64,000 bases of DNA from DASXHY01 sp036272195 (lineage in GTDB: Bacteria > Verrucomicrobiota > Verrucomicrobiia > Limisphaerales > DASXHY01). Numbering within the stretch: position 1 is the stretch's first letter; each line of letters opens with the position of its first letter. A model generated the notes under the pieces. That model was not told where the DNA came from, searched no databases, and saw only the letters and a list, made by a program, of their open reading frames with translations. The stretch covers positions 29,176-93,175 of the forward strand of contig DATAZE010000055.1 in the NCBI GenBank assembly GCA_036272195.1, given 5' to 3'. Both the position numbers and the translations under genes were made by a program. This document shows positions 26,018-34,019 of this stretch, piece by piece.

Positions 26018-26713
26018 ATGTTAACCCTTTCCAACATCTCAGTTTCCTACGACGGTTCGCGCATTCTGCGCGGCGTGAATCTGACCGTGCCGCCGCGCAG
26101 TCTTGTGTGCCTGATGGGGCGCAACGGCGTCGGCAAAACGACGACGCTGAAATCCATCGTCGGCCTGGCGCACACGGACAGCGGCTCGATCATGCTTGGC
26201 GGGGCGGAATTGTGCGGCATGAAACCAGATTTGCGCGCGCGGCACGGGCTGGGTTACGTCCCGCAAGGACGCGATATTTTTCCGCACCTGACGGTTTGGG
26301 AAAATCTAAAGATCAGCCTGGTGGTGCACAAAGCCAAAGCCAACGGCCAGGTGGACCGCGTGCTGGAATTATTTCCGGTCCTCAAGGAGATGTTGCAGCG
26401 CAAGGGCGGTGTGCTCAGCGGCGGGCAGCAGCAGCAACTCGCCATCGCGCGCGCATTGCTGACGGATCCGAAGATTTTGATTCTCGACGAGCCGACGGAA
26501 GGCATCCAGCCGAATATCATCGATCAAATCGGCGAGACGCTTTTGAAAATCAAGGCGGAGGGGAAAATCAGCATTCTGTTGGTGGAGCAATATCTCGATT
26601 TCTGCATCAGCATCGGCGACAGCTTTTATATTATGGATCGTGGCGCGGTGGTGGCGGAGGGGCCGATTAAGAATTTGCACGATCCGAATGTGCGGAAGCA
26701 TTTGACGGTTTAA
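26018..26713 (+). CDS. urtE: urea ABC transporter, ATPase subunit UrtE
   Basis: 231-residue LivF-type ATPase with Walker A GRNGVGKTTTLKSIVG, signature LSGGQQQQLAIARALL, Walker B ILILDEPTEGIQPNI, and H-loop-like LLVEQYLDF. The start MLTLSNISVSYDG matches the family. The frame extends 165 bases upstream, but that part only translates the word repeat. It is the last urt gene. A 427-base control region follows. Confidence 0.95.
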   Translation: MLTLSNISVSYDGSRILRGVNLTVPPRSLVCLMGRNGVGKTTTLKSIVGLAHTDSGSIMLGGAELCGMKPDLRARHGLGYVPQGRDIFPHLTVWENLKISLVVHKAKANGQVDRVLELFPVLKEMLQRKGGVLSGGQQQQLAIARALLTDPKILILDEPTEGIQPNIIDQIGETLLKIKAEGKISILLVEQYLDFCISIGDSFYIMDRGAVVAEGPIKNLHDPNVRKHLTV

Positions 26714-26830
26714 GGCGGAGCACCCTGAACCTTTCTCACGTAAAAAAGTTAGGGCTCGACGGAGTTTCGCCCCACCATGGTTGCTGTGTTGTTAGCAGGC
26801 TGTTCAAATCCCGCCACGGTTTTGCGGTTC

Positions 26831-26857
26831 TGAAGGCGAGCGAAAAATTCGCCTTCA
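26831..26857. promoter_or_regulatory. perfect dyad upstream of the second -24/-12 site
   Basis: TGAAGGCGA and TCGCCTTCA pair perfectly around a 9-base centre, about 80 bases upstream of the sigma-54-like element. That distance suits an enhancer-type activator site. It could alternatively be a weak terminator hairpin for urtE, but no T-run follows. Confidence 0.45.
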
Positions 26858-26935
26858 AAAATTAACAATGCTTTGCGCCTTTGTTTGTAGGGATTTGAAA
26901 GCGGTCGCTTGATTCTCTTCGTTCAAATTCTTTAA

Positions 26936-26951
26936 TGGCATGTCCGGTGCT
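26936..26951 (+). promoter_or_regulatory. sigma-54-type (-24/-12) promoter candidate for the ureohydrolase operon
   Basis: TGGCATGTCCGGTGCT keeps GG-N10-GC and shares 13 of 16 bases, plus the next three (GAA), with the site before urtA. The predicted start near 26963 falls exactly at the base of the hairpin 26964-27012. Confidence 0.55.
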
Positions 26952-26963
26952 GAAGAGCAGGCA

Positions 26964-27012
26964 TGGCTATTTTCGCTACAACTAAAACGTCGCAGACGTT
27001 TGATGATAGCCA
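26964..27012 (+). ncRNA. two-stem structured leader element
   Basis: An outer stem TGGCTAT/ATAGCCA encloses an inner stem AAACGTC-GCA-GACGTTT, with an internal loop of 14 bases on the 5' side and 4 on the 3' side. It lies at the predicted start of the ureohydrolase mRNA, about 130 bases before the start codon. It does not match a riboswitch class I know, so it is described only as structure. Confidence 0.4.
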
Positions 27013-27140
27013 TTTCTTCCAGCGACTCACGCTGATCGACATCTGCTGCGGACCTCCCATCCAGGCGTGATCCCTCCCACGTGTCCGGGTTCGAGAGAAC
27101 CATTGTTTTCAAGTTTTTAACCGTTCGTTGTTTTGTACTT

Positions 27141-28646
27141 ATGGGTTTTGGTCATTCACATTCTAATAAGCGTAAGTTGAATCGCAGAGTCCGTTCCGCC
27201 ACCAAGGAAGCGCAGCATGATCTCGCGCATACCGAAGGCAAGGAACATCACGAGGCCGCCGGCCACAATTTCGTGCCGGGCGTGCATCACCACGCCGATA
27301 AACCGGGCGCGCAAAGCAAGTATCACGCGCCGCCGGCGGGTGAAAACTGGCCGCCGTTCCCTGACTTGCCCAGTTCGCATCATCCGCATCCGGAACATCC
27401 CGAGGGTTATGCCTGGAAGCCGGTGGAACACACGGATTATGGGGACGTGGGGCACGTCCCGCCGGGCCATCCGCATCCGGAAGTTTTTGACCCCGCCGTC
27501 CGCCAGGGAGCCTGGGCTAAATATCGCGAAGCCGAACTTGGCTCGAAAGGCTGGAAGGAAGAAGTCGATCGCTGCATCGAATTCGGGCTCGAAGCGGCGC
27601 CGTCGATCAAAGACCGCAGCATCTCGACTTTCGCGCGAGGCGAGCTGCCGCATTTCGCTGGCATCAACACGTTTTGCAAAACCCATTACCTCGAAGACGT
27701 CAAAAAAGTTTCCGGTTTCGATGCTGCGGTCATCGGCGTGCCGTTTGATATCGGCACGACATATCGCAGCGGCACGCGATTTGGGCCGCAGGCGATTCGC
27801 CGCATTTCGGCGCTTTACGGGACTTACAATTACGAAATGGGTGTTGATTTGCGGGAATCGCTCAAGTGGTGCGACGTCGGCGATGTGTTCACCATCGCGA
27901 ATATCGAGAAGGGTTTTGATCAAATCTCGAAAGCTGTCGCGCATGTGCGCGCGAATGGCGTGTTTCCCATCATGCTGGGAGGGGACCATTCGATTGGATA
28001 TCCGAATGTGCGGGGCGTTGCGCCTTATATCGACGGGCCGGTGGGAATCATTCATATCGATCGCCACGTGGACACGCAGGAAACGGACATGGACGAGCGC
28101 ATGCACACGTGTCCGTGGTTTCACGCGACCAACATTCCGAACGCTCCGCCGGTGAACCTGGTGCAACTCGGCATCGGCGGCTGGCAGGCGCCGCGACCGG
28201 GAGTGAAAGTGGGCCGCTCGCGCGGCACGACGGTGCTGACCATCGAGGACATTGTGATGATGGGCGTGGACAAGGCGGCGGAAATCGCGCTCGACGTGGC
28301 CTGGAGCGGCGGGGCCAAGGCGGTTTACTTGAGCTTCGATGTGGATTCGCTCGATGCCGGTTTTGTTCCGGGAACAGGCTGGCCTGAGCCGGGCGGTTTT
28401 TTGCCGCGGGAAGTTTTGCGGTTGTTGCGCTTGGTTGCGCGAGAGGGGTTGTGCGGCATGGAGGTGGTGGAAGTCGCGCCGCAATACGATGTCGGCGACA
28501 AGACCGCGCTGCTCGGGACGCGCGCCATCATGGACGTGCTCGCGACGCTGGTGAACGAAGGCAAGCTCGGCAAAAAGCCGGATACAAAATTGCCGCCGCC
28601 GCCGTACTGGCCGGAGCGGAAGAAAAACAAGGGGAAAAGGAAATGA
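27141..28646 (+). CDS. agmatinase-family ureohydrolase, possible nickel-dependent guanidine hydrolase
   Basis: 501 residues, much longer than an ordinary agmatinase (about 300). Residues 1-115 are disordered-looking and hold 19 histidines (HSH, HHH, HHPHPEH, HPHP). The catalytic domain (about 185-475) keeps all six metal ligands of the arginase fold: His283 in GGDHS, Asp307/His309/Asp311 in DRHVD (usually DAHxD), and Asp400/Asp402 in SFDVDSLD. The segment FVPGTGWPEPGGF replaces the usual DPxxxPG loop. Its neighbours are urea transport and urease, a nickel permease, and an NMT1-type ABC transporter like that beside cyanobacterial guanidine hydrolase. Guanidine to ammonia plus urea is therefore the best guess, but agmatine or guanidino-acids cannot be excluded. 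The ATG at 27141 was chosen because earlier codons look non-coding. Confidence 0.8.
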   Translation: MGFGHSHSNKRKLNRRVRSATKEAQHDLAHTEGKEHHEAAGHNFVPGVHHHADKPGAQSKYHAPPAGENWPPFPDLPSSHHPHPEHPEGYAWKPVEHTDYGDVGHVPPGHPHPEVFDPAVRQGAWAKYREAELGSKGWKEEVDRCIEFGLEAAPSIKDRSISTFARGELPHFAGINTFCKTHYLEDVKKVSGFDAAVIGVPFDIGTTYRSGTRFGPQAIRRISALYGTYNYEMGVDLRESLKWCDVGDVFTIANIEKGFDQISKAVAHVRANGVFPIMLGGDHSIGYPNVRGVAPYIDGPVGIIHIDRHVDTQETDMDERMHTCPWFHATNIPNAPPVNLVQLGIGGWQAPRPGVKVGRSRGTTVLTIEDIVMMGVDKAAEIALDVAWSGGAKAVYLSFDVDSLDAGFVPGTGWPEPGGFLPREVLRLLRLVAREGLCGMEVVEVAPQYDVGDKTALLGTRAIMDVLATLVNEGKLGKKPDTKLPPPPYWPERKKNKGKRK

Positions 28647-28716
28647 ACGCGTCCTCAGATAACTGCAAGAGCGGCGCAACCTTGGGTCATCATTTGTATC
28701 GTTGGCTTGATTCATT

Positions 28717-28765
28717 CCGCCCGCTGCTGCGCGGGCGGGGACGCCGAAGCACGGCGTCCCTACCC
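28717..28765. repeat. palindromic intergenic element, family B (copy 2)
   Basis: Twin hairpins CCGCCCGC/GCGGGCGG and GGGGACGCCG/CGGCGTCCC, then CTACCC. This is the same design and right end as copy 1 at 4840-4886. It lies between the ureohydrolase and creatininase-family genes. Confidence 0.75.
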
Positions 28766-28776
28766 CGGGTGAATTT

Positions 28777-29565
28777 ATGACTGACGCCCTGCAACAACGA
28801 CCGTTGCGATGGGAGTCGCTGACGTGGGAGGAGATTGGCTCACTGCGACAGTCCGGGATGGATTTGTGCCTGCTGCCGGTTGGTGCCACGGAGCAGCACG
28901 GGCCGCACCTTGGCGTGGGTATGGATTCGCGCAACGCGACTTTGCTCTGTGAGGCAGTCTCGCGCGAAACTGGAGCGCCGGTTTTACCCACGCTGAGTTA
29001 CGGCTGTTCGCTCGGACATTCGCGCCGCTGGCCGGGCACGATCGCGGTGCAACCGCAAACGCTCATTGACACGGCGGTGCAAATCTTCGAATGGATTTAC
29101 TACGCCGGCTTCAAGCGGCTCATCCTCGTCAACGGGCACGTCGGCAATTTCGCTCCGCTTCGTTGCGCGCTGGAAATCATTCGCAGCCGTTTCGATGACG
29201 CGCTCGCGCGCATTTGCAACGTGGCGGAAATCAGCGCGCGCGTGCGGGCCGATTTTTTCGCCGACGCCGAAGATTGGCATGCCAACGCCGCTGAGACGTC
29301 CCTGATGATGGCCCAGGCACCGGACCTGGTACGTTGGGACCGCTTGACCAACTCCGATGATTCGGACCGCACCGGCGGCCTTGTCTTTACTCACCCGGTG
29401 AATCGCACCAGCAAAAACGGCGTCACCGGTTTTCCAAGCCGCGCGACCGCGCAGAAGGGCGAAAGTCTTTTTCGCATGATGGTTGAAGACCTTTCCGTTC
29501 TCGTGCGTCGTGGCCTGACCGAACAATCGCCGCTTGAACACAGTTACTTTGCCTCCGTCCTATGA
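28777..29565 (+). CDS. creatininase family amidohydrolase
   Basis: 262 residues, the normal length for the family. Metal-site motifs are seen: PVGATEQHGPHLGVGMD (Glu, His, Asp ligands), NGHVGN (His) and HANAAETSLMMA (Glu). Members open cyclic amides such as creatinine, or act on peptide-like amides and formamides. Here a guanidino-lactam or formamide made in the same pathway is possible, given the ureohydrolase upstream. The gene ends in a 4-base ATGA overlap with the ligase gene, so they are coupled. Confidence 0.88.
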   Translation: MTDALQQRPLRWESLTWEEIGSLRQSGMDLCLLPVGATEQHGPHLGVGMDSRNATLLCEAVSRETGAPVLPTLSYGCSLGHSRRWPGTIAVQPQTLIDTAVQIFEWIYYAGFKRLILVNGHVGNFAPLRCALEIIRSRFDDALARICNVAEISARVRADFFADAEDWHANAAETSLMMAQAPDLVRWDRLTNSDDSDRTGGLVFTHPVNRTSKNGVTGFPSRATAQKGESLFRMMVEDLSVLVRRGLTEQSPLEHSYFASVL

Positions 29566-31013
29566 ACTCCGCGCCGAAATTAAAATCCAAAAAACTTAGT
29601 TTGCCGAAATCGCGCACGCTCGGGCCCAACGGGGCCAGCGCGAATGGTTCCGGCCCCAGCGCCGCAGAATTGAAGAGCCTGAAACAAAAGTTGATTCAGC
29701 AAGGCGTGAAATATTGCCTCGGCGCTTATGTGGATATTCACGGCGTGCCGAAAGGGAAGTTCGTGCCGATCGAGCATTTCGAACATTTCGCCCACGGGTC
29801 CGAGCTTTACACGGGTTACGCGCTCGACGGCCTGGGCCAGGCACCGAATGACGATGAAATTGCGTCCGTTCCGGACCTGAGTCATATCATTCAACTTCCC
29901 TGGCAAAAGGAAGTGGCGTGGATGCCCGCCGACAATCATTTCCACGGCCAGCCGTATCCGCTGAATTCGCGCGTGCTTCTGAAAAACATCATGGCCGAGG
30001 CGACGAAGATGGGGTTCACGTTCAACCTGGGCATCGAATGCGAAATCTATGTGCTCAAGCAGGATGGGCAGGGGAAGCTGTCGGTCCCGAACCACGACGA
30101 CAATCTCGAAAAAAGTTGCTATGACGTGAAGCGATTTCTCGACGTGTTTCCGTGGCTCGACGAAATGGCGACGACGATGAACGGCCTGGGCTGGGACATT
30201 TATTCCTTCGACCACGAGGACGGAAATTCGCAATTCGAATTCGATTTCAAATACGATAACGCGCTCACGATGGCCGATCGTTACATTTTCTTCCGCTACA
30301 TGGCGAAGGCCATCGCGGCGAAACACGGGTTGCTGGCGACATTCATGCCGAAACCGTTCGCGGACAAAACCGGCAACGGCGCGCATTTTAATATGTCGCT
30401 GGCCGATGCGAAGACGGGCAAAAATTTGTTTGCGATCGAACCCGAAGCGGATCCGCGCGGGCTGGGTCTTTCACCGCTGGGATATTCCTTCGTGGCCGGG
30501 ATTCTGCGCCATGGCCGGGCATTGTGCGCGGTGCTCGCGCCGACGGTGAACAGCTACAAGCGGCTGATCCGGCGGGGGGCGATGAGTTATTATTCCTGGG
30601 CGCCAGTGTTTAACTCCTTCGGCACAAATAATCGCACGAATTCGGTGCGCATTCCCATGGGCGGCGGCCGTTGTGAAAGCCGCAACGCCGATTCCTCGTG
30701 CAATCCCTATCTCGCGGCCGCTTTGGTGCTCGCGGCGGGATTGGAAGGTGTGCGCGAGCAACTCGATCCCGGCGATCCGCATCACGAAAACCTTTACGAA
30801 CTTTCGCCGGCGGAATTGGAAAAAATCGGCGTGCAGGAATTACCGCGCACATTGGCTGAGGCGGTGGAAGCATTCGCTGCCGATCCGTTCGTCGAAAAAA
30901 TCATCGGCAGGGAACTCAGGGACGAATTTATCCGGTACAAGCGGGAGGAGTGGACGGACTATCACCAGAGCGTAAGCCAGTGGGAGATTGACCGTTACGC
31001 GCGACTTTTCTGA
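29562..31013 (+). CDS. glnT: type III glutamine synthetase / gamma-glutamylamide ligase
   Basis: 483 residues with the glutamine synthetase beta-grasp (YVDIHGVPKGKFVPIEHF) and the catalytic barrel. Seen are the ATP/metal segments (GIECEIYVL; HEDGNSQFEFD; NGAHFNMSLAD) and NSYKRLIRRGAMSYYSWAP, NRTNSVRIP. It matches the GlnT/type III group, which also contains gamma-glutamylmethylamide synthetases. It would capture ammonia, or a small amine, released by the neighbouring hydrolases onto glutamate with ATP. A 38-residue low-complexity N-terminus is unusual. The start is fixed by the overlap with the preceding gene. Confidence 0.9.
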   Translation: MNSAPKLKSKKLSLPKSRTLGPNGASANGSGPSAAELKSLKQKLIQQGVKYCLGAYVDIHGVPKGKFVPIEHFEHFAHGSELYTGYALDGLGQAPNDDEIASVPDLSHIIQLPWQKEVAWMPADNHFHGQPYPLNSRVLLKNIMAEATKMGFTFNLGIECEIYVLKQDGQGKLSVPNHDDNLEKSCYDVKRFLDVFPWLDEMATTMNGLGWDIYSFDHEDGNSQFEFDFKYDNALTMADRYIFFRYMAKAIAAKHGLLATFMPKPFADKTGNGAHFNMSLADAKTGKNLFAIEPEADPRGLGLSPLGYSFVAGILRHGRALCAVLAPTVNSYKRLIRRGAMSYYSWAPVFNSFGTNNRTNSVRIPMGGGRCESRNADSSCNPYLAAALVLAAGLEGVREQLDPGDPHHENLYELSPAELEKIGVQELPRTLAEAVEAFAADPFVEKIIGRELRDEFIRYKREEWTDYHQSVSQWEIDRYARLF

Positions 31014-31044
31014 AATCAAAACCAAAACAAGAAAGGAAATCCTA

Positions 31045-32016
31045 ATGAAAGCAAAAACACTGTTGGCGGCGGGCCTGCTCGGACTCATGGGTTTGAGCGC
31101 GGTCTCCGCGGCCCCTATCAAAATCGGTTATAGCGACTGGCCGGGTTACACGGTCATGGAAATTGCCAAGCAAAAGGGATGGTTTAAGGACGCCGGATTG
31201 GACGTGGAAATGATCTGGTTCGAGTATTCGCCGTCCATTGATGCTTTTGCCGCAGGCAAAATCGACGCGGACATGATTGTCGCGGGCGACGACATGGTGA
31301 CGGGCGCCAGCGGCGCGAAGAGCAAGATCGTGTGTCTCGCGGATTACAGCGAAGGCAGCGACATGATCGTCGGCATGCCGGGCGTGGAATCGATCAAGGA
31401 TTTGAAAGGCAAAAAAGTGGGCGTGGAACTCACGCTGGTGGAACACGAACTTCTCTTGCAGGCGCTCAAGGTCAATGGCTTGAGCCAATCCGACGTGACA
31501 CTGGTCGGAACGGCAACGGACAAGACACCACAAGCGTTGCAATCGGGAGAGGTGGCGGCGATTGGCGCGTGGTATCCGATTTCCGGCCAGGCTTTGAAGA
31601 CGGTGCCGGGGTCGAAAAAGCTTTTCTCCAGCGCCGACGCCAAGGGGCTTATCTTCGACGTGATTGCAGTGAACCCGACCAGTTACGCCGCGCACAAGGA
31701 GGAATGGACCAAGATCACGGCGATTTATTACAAATGCGTCAATTATTTGATGGATCCCGCGACCAAGGATGATGCGGTCAAAATCATGGCCGCAAAAGTC
31801 GGCGCGGATCCGGTGGAATACGCGAAGAACATTCCGGGCACGCATTTCCTGACCATTGCCGAGGCCAAGACGGCGTTGAAGAAGAGCCACGATATGTTGT
31901 CCATCTACGGTTCGATGGAGTTGAGCGATAAATTCTACCTGGAAAACAAGGTGTACAAAGATTCGCAAAAGCCGTCGGATTATCTCGCGCCGGGAATTAT
32001 CAATAGCTTGAAGTAA
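31045..32016 (+). CDS. ABC transporter substrate-binding protein, NMT1/nitrate-taurine type
   Basis: 323 residues. The start at 31045 (after GAAAGGA) gives a signal peptide MKAKTLLAAGLLGLMG ending VSAAP. The mature part has the SsuA/NMT1 fold: IKIGYSDWPGYTVMEIAKQK, DAFAAGKIDADMIVAGDDM, and LKGKKVGVELTLVEHELLL. It binds the imported nitrogen compound. Orthologous-looking proteins lie beside guanidine hydrolase in cyanobacteria, from memory of that locus, which suggests a guanidine-type ligand. It is first of three transporter genes in order SBP-permease-ATPase. Confidence 0.9.
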   Translation: MKAKTLLAAGLLGLMGLSAVSAAPIKIGYSDWPGYTVMEIAKQKGWFKDAGLDVEMIWFEYSPSIDAFAAGKIDADMIVAGDDMVTGASGAKSKIVCLADYSEGSDMIVGMPGVESIKDLKGKKVGVELTLVEHELLLQALKVNGLSQSDVTLVGTATDKTPQALQSGEVAAIGAWYPISGQALKTVPGSKKLFSSADAKGLIFDVIAVNPTSYAAHKEEWTKITAIYYKCVNYLMDPATKDDAVKIMAAKVGADPVEYAKNIPGTHFLTIAEAKTALKKSHDMLSIYGSMELSDKFYLENKVYKDSQKPSDYLAPGIINSLK

Positions 32017-32056
32017 AGGGCGCAACGGCGGTCATAGACTGCCGCTAAAGAAAACC

Positions 32057-33133
32057 ATGGCACATCACGATTGGCTCGGGCTGAAAAAGGAGTTGCCGCA
32101 CCGGCGGAAGGTTCTGCTGACGGTAATGTCGTTCCTGCTTCCGCTCGCGATCTGGAGTGCTCTTAGTTATATCCCGGGGCTTTGGCATCCGCTGGTGCAC
32201 GTGACGGATGTGGGGAGTGTCGATTACTTCGTCACTGACATGGATGTGCCGCGCGCGACTTTCGACCAGGAAGTGGTGAAGGCGCGCGCGGCCGGCCAGG
32301 ATTTGCCGAAGGGTTACCTGGTCAATCCGGTTTACCTTCCCGCTCCGCACAAGGTCCTGTTCGCTTTTTACACCGCGTTTAAAACGCCACCACGACTGCA
32401 AAATGAACCGTGGCTTCATGAAAGCCTCGGCCACAGCATTCGCACGATCTTTTTGGGATTTTTCATTTCGTCCATCTTCGGCCTGCCGTTGGGGATTTTG
32501 TGCGGCTCCTATCGTTTCTTCGCCAAGTTGCAGGAACCGTTCGTTGAATTTTTCCGCTACCTGCCTGCACCGGCATTCGGCGCATTGTGCGTGGCCATCC
32601 TGGGAATCGATGACGCACCGAAAATCGCCATCATTTTCATTGGAACATTTTTCCAGCAGATCCTGGTCATTGCGAATACCGTCCGCAAAGTCGATCCCGC
32701 GCTGCTGGAAGCGGCGCAAACTCTCGGCGCAAGAGGGCTGAGACTGATGACGCGCGTCATCATTCCGGCGTCGATCACGGACATCTACACTGACATGCGT
32801 ATTTTGCTCGGTTGGGCGTGGACATATCTGATCGTCGCGGAAGTTGTCGGCACGATGTCCGGCATCACTTTGTTCATCAACCAGCAGGCGCGGTATCGGA
32901 ATTTTGAGAACGTCTATGCAGCGATCGCGATGATTGGGATTATTGGCCTTTCCACGGACATATTTTTGGCCTGGGTCGGCACGGTATTGTTCCCCTGGAA
33001 ACGCAAATCTCGCTCCGGTTCGGGAAAATTGACGTGGCTCGCGAAAATTTTACCACAGCCGCCGGTGTCCGCATCGGCGCCGGAAAAACCGGCCGGAGAA
33101 AAATCCACCGTTGAACTAAATGTCGCTCAATGA
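32057..33133 (+). CDS. ABC transporter permease, nitrate/taurine type
   Basis: 358 residues. One membrane helix (about 20-40) is followed by about 80 residues predicted outside, then a BPD-type permease core with the coupling loop EAAQTLGARGLRLMTRVIIP and a Pro/Ala-rich C-terminal tail. The extracytoplasmic insert between helices 1 and 2 makes it longer than SsuC/TauC (about 260). It overlaps the ATPase gene by 14 bases. Confidence 0.9.
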   Translation: MAHHDWLGLKKELPHRRKVLLTVMSFLLPLAIWSALSYIPGLWHPLVHVTDVGSVDYFVTDMDVPRATFDQEVVKARAAGQDLPKGYLVNPVYLPAPHKVLFAFYTAFKTPPRLQNEPWLHESLGHSIRTIFLGFFISSIFGLPLGILCGSYRFFAKLQEPFVEFFRYLPAPAFGALCVAILGIDDAPKIAIIFIGTFFQQILVIANTVRKVDPALLEAAQTLGARGLRLMTRVIIPASITDIYTDMRILLGWAWTYLIVAEVVGTMSGITLFINQQARYRNFENVYAAIAMIGIIGLSTDIFLAWVGTVLFPWKRKSRSGSGKLTWLAKILPQPPVSASAPEKPAGEKSTVELNVAQ

Positions 33134-34019
33134 ATTAAAGCTTCCTGATTATCGTGAGCAAGCGCCGGCGGTTGCCGCGCGTTTCGCGCGCATTCGTCAG
33201 CGTCCGGTCATCCTGAGCGTCCGCAGCCTGAAAAAATGCTTTGGCACGAACGGCAGCACGCACGTGGTCTTTGACAATGTTTCGCTGGATATCCATCGCC
33301 GGGAATTCATCTGCGTAGTCGGCGCGTCTGGTTGCGGAAAATCGACCCTGGCCCGCATCGTCGCCGGCCTCGATGAAGCGACCGGCGGCGAAATTTTGCT
33401 TGATGAAAAGCCGGTGACCGGACCGGGGCCGGATCGAGGAATGGTTTTCCAGGGCTACACGCTTTTTCCGTGGCTAACGGTCCGCAGCAACGTGATGTTC
33501 GGGCTCAGAATGCAGGGCAAGGAGGACATTACGGCCAAGGCCGAGGCGCGGCAATGGCTCGATATGGTCGGGTTGGAAAAATTTGAGAATCTTTATCCGC
33601 ATGAACTTTCCGGCGGCATGAAACAGCGCGTGGCGATTGCGCGCGCGCTCGCGAATAATCCGCGCATCCTCATTATGGACGAGCCGTTCGCCGCGCTGGA
33701 CGCCCAGACGCGCTGCCAGATGCAATCCTACCTGTTGCAGATTTGGAAAAAAGTCGACGCCACCATTCTGTTCATCACTCACGATCTCGACGAAGCCGCT
33801 TATTTATCCGATCGCATCCTCGTGATGGCCGCAAATCCGGGGCGAGTGATCGAGTTCATCGAAAATCCGGTGCCGCGCCCGCGCAGCGCAGCGCAATTTC
33901 TCTCGCCGGAATTTCTGGCATTGAAAAAGCGGTTGGAAGAGCACATTCATCCGCCGGCGGAAGTGGCTGAGAAATTGCCGATGATCAAACTCACGGAGGC
34001 TGGTGATGAAGTTGAATGA
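33120..34019 (+). CDS. ABC transporter ATP-binding protein, nitrate/taurine type
   Basis: 299 residues. Walker A GASGCGKSTLARIVAG, Q-loop VFQGYTLFPWLTV, signature LSGGMKQRVAIARALA, Walker B ILIMDEPFAALDAQT, and switch His in LFITHDLDEAAYLSD match TauB/SsuB/NrtD. It has an N-terminal extension of about 35 residues and a C-terminal extension of about 40. It powers the transporter of the two preceding genes and overlaps both neighbours. Confidence 0.93.
   Translation: MSLNELKLPDYREQAPAVAARFARIRQRPVILSVRSLKKCFGTNGSTHVVFDNVSLDIHRREFICVVGASGCGKSTLARIVAGLDEATGGEILLDEKPVTGPGPDRGMVFQGYTLFPWLTVRSNVMFGLRMQGKEDITAKAEARQWLDMVGLEKFENLYPHELSGGMKQRVAIARALANNPRILIMDEPFAALDAQTRCQMQSYLLQIWKKVDATILFITHDLDEAAYLSDRILVMAANPGRVIEFIENPVPRPRSAAQFLSPEFLALKKRLEEHIHPPAEVAEKLPMIKLTEAGDEVE

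Larger units (their letters stand above)
26714..27140. promoter_or_regulatory. control region upstream of the ureohydrolase operon
   Basis: 427 bases between urtE and the next plus-strand gene. It contains a 9-base-arm dyad (26831-26857), a -24/-12 site (26936-26951) and a two-stem hairpin (26964-27012), each listed. I looked for the conserved blocks of guanidine-I and guanidine-II riboswitches (CTAGGGTTCCG, GGTCCGAGAG, twin ACGR loops) and did not see them. A minus-strand frame of 85 codons (26855-27112) is possible but unsupported. Confidence 0.55.

Noticed and set aside
26855..27112. 85-codon minus-strand frame upstream of the ureohydrolase
   Set aside because: It crosses the -24/-12 site, the leader hairpin and the region around them. 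No ribosome site or known family. Possible but unsupported.
26714..27140. Guanidine riboswitch upstream of the ureohydrolase
   Set aside because: The conserved sequence blocks and loop motifs of the guanidine-I and -II classes are not present. Only a generic two-stem hairpin is seen.
27156..28991. Long minus-strand frame opposite the ureohydrolase
   Set aside because: It is a shadow of the real gene, caused by high GC. Its translation is Arg/His-rich and not protein-like.
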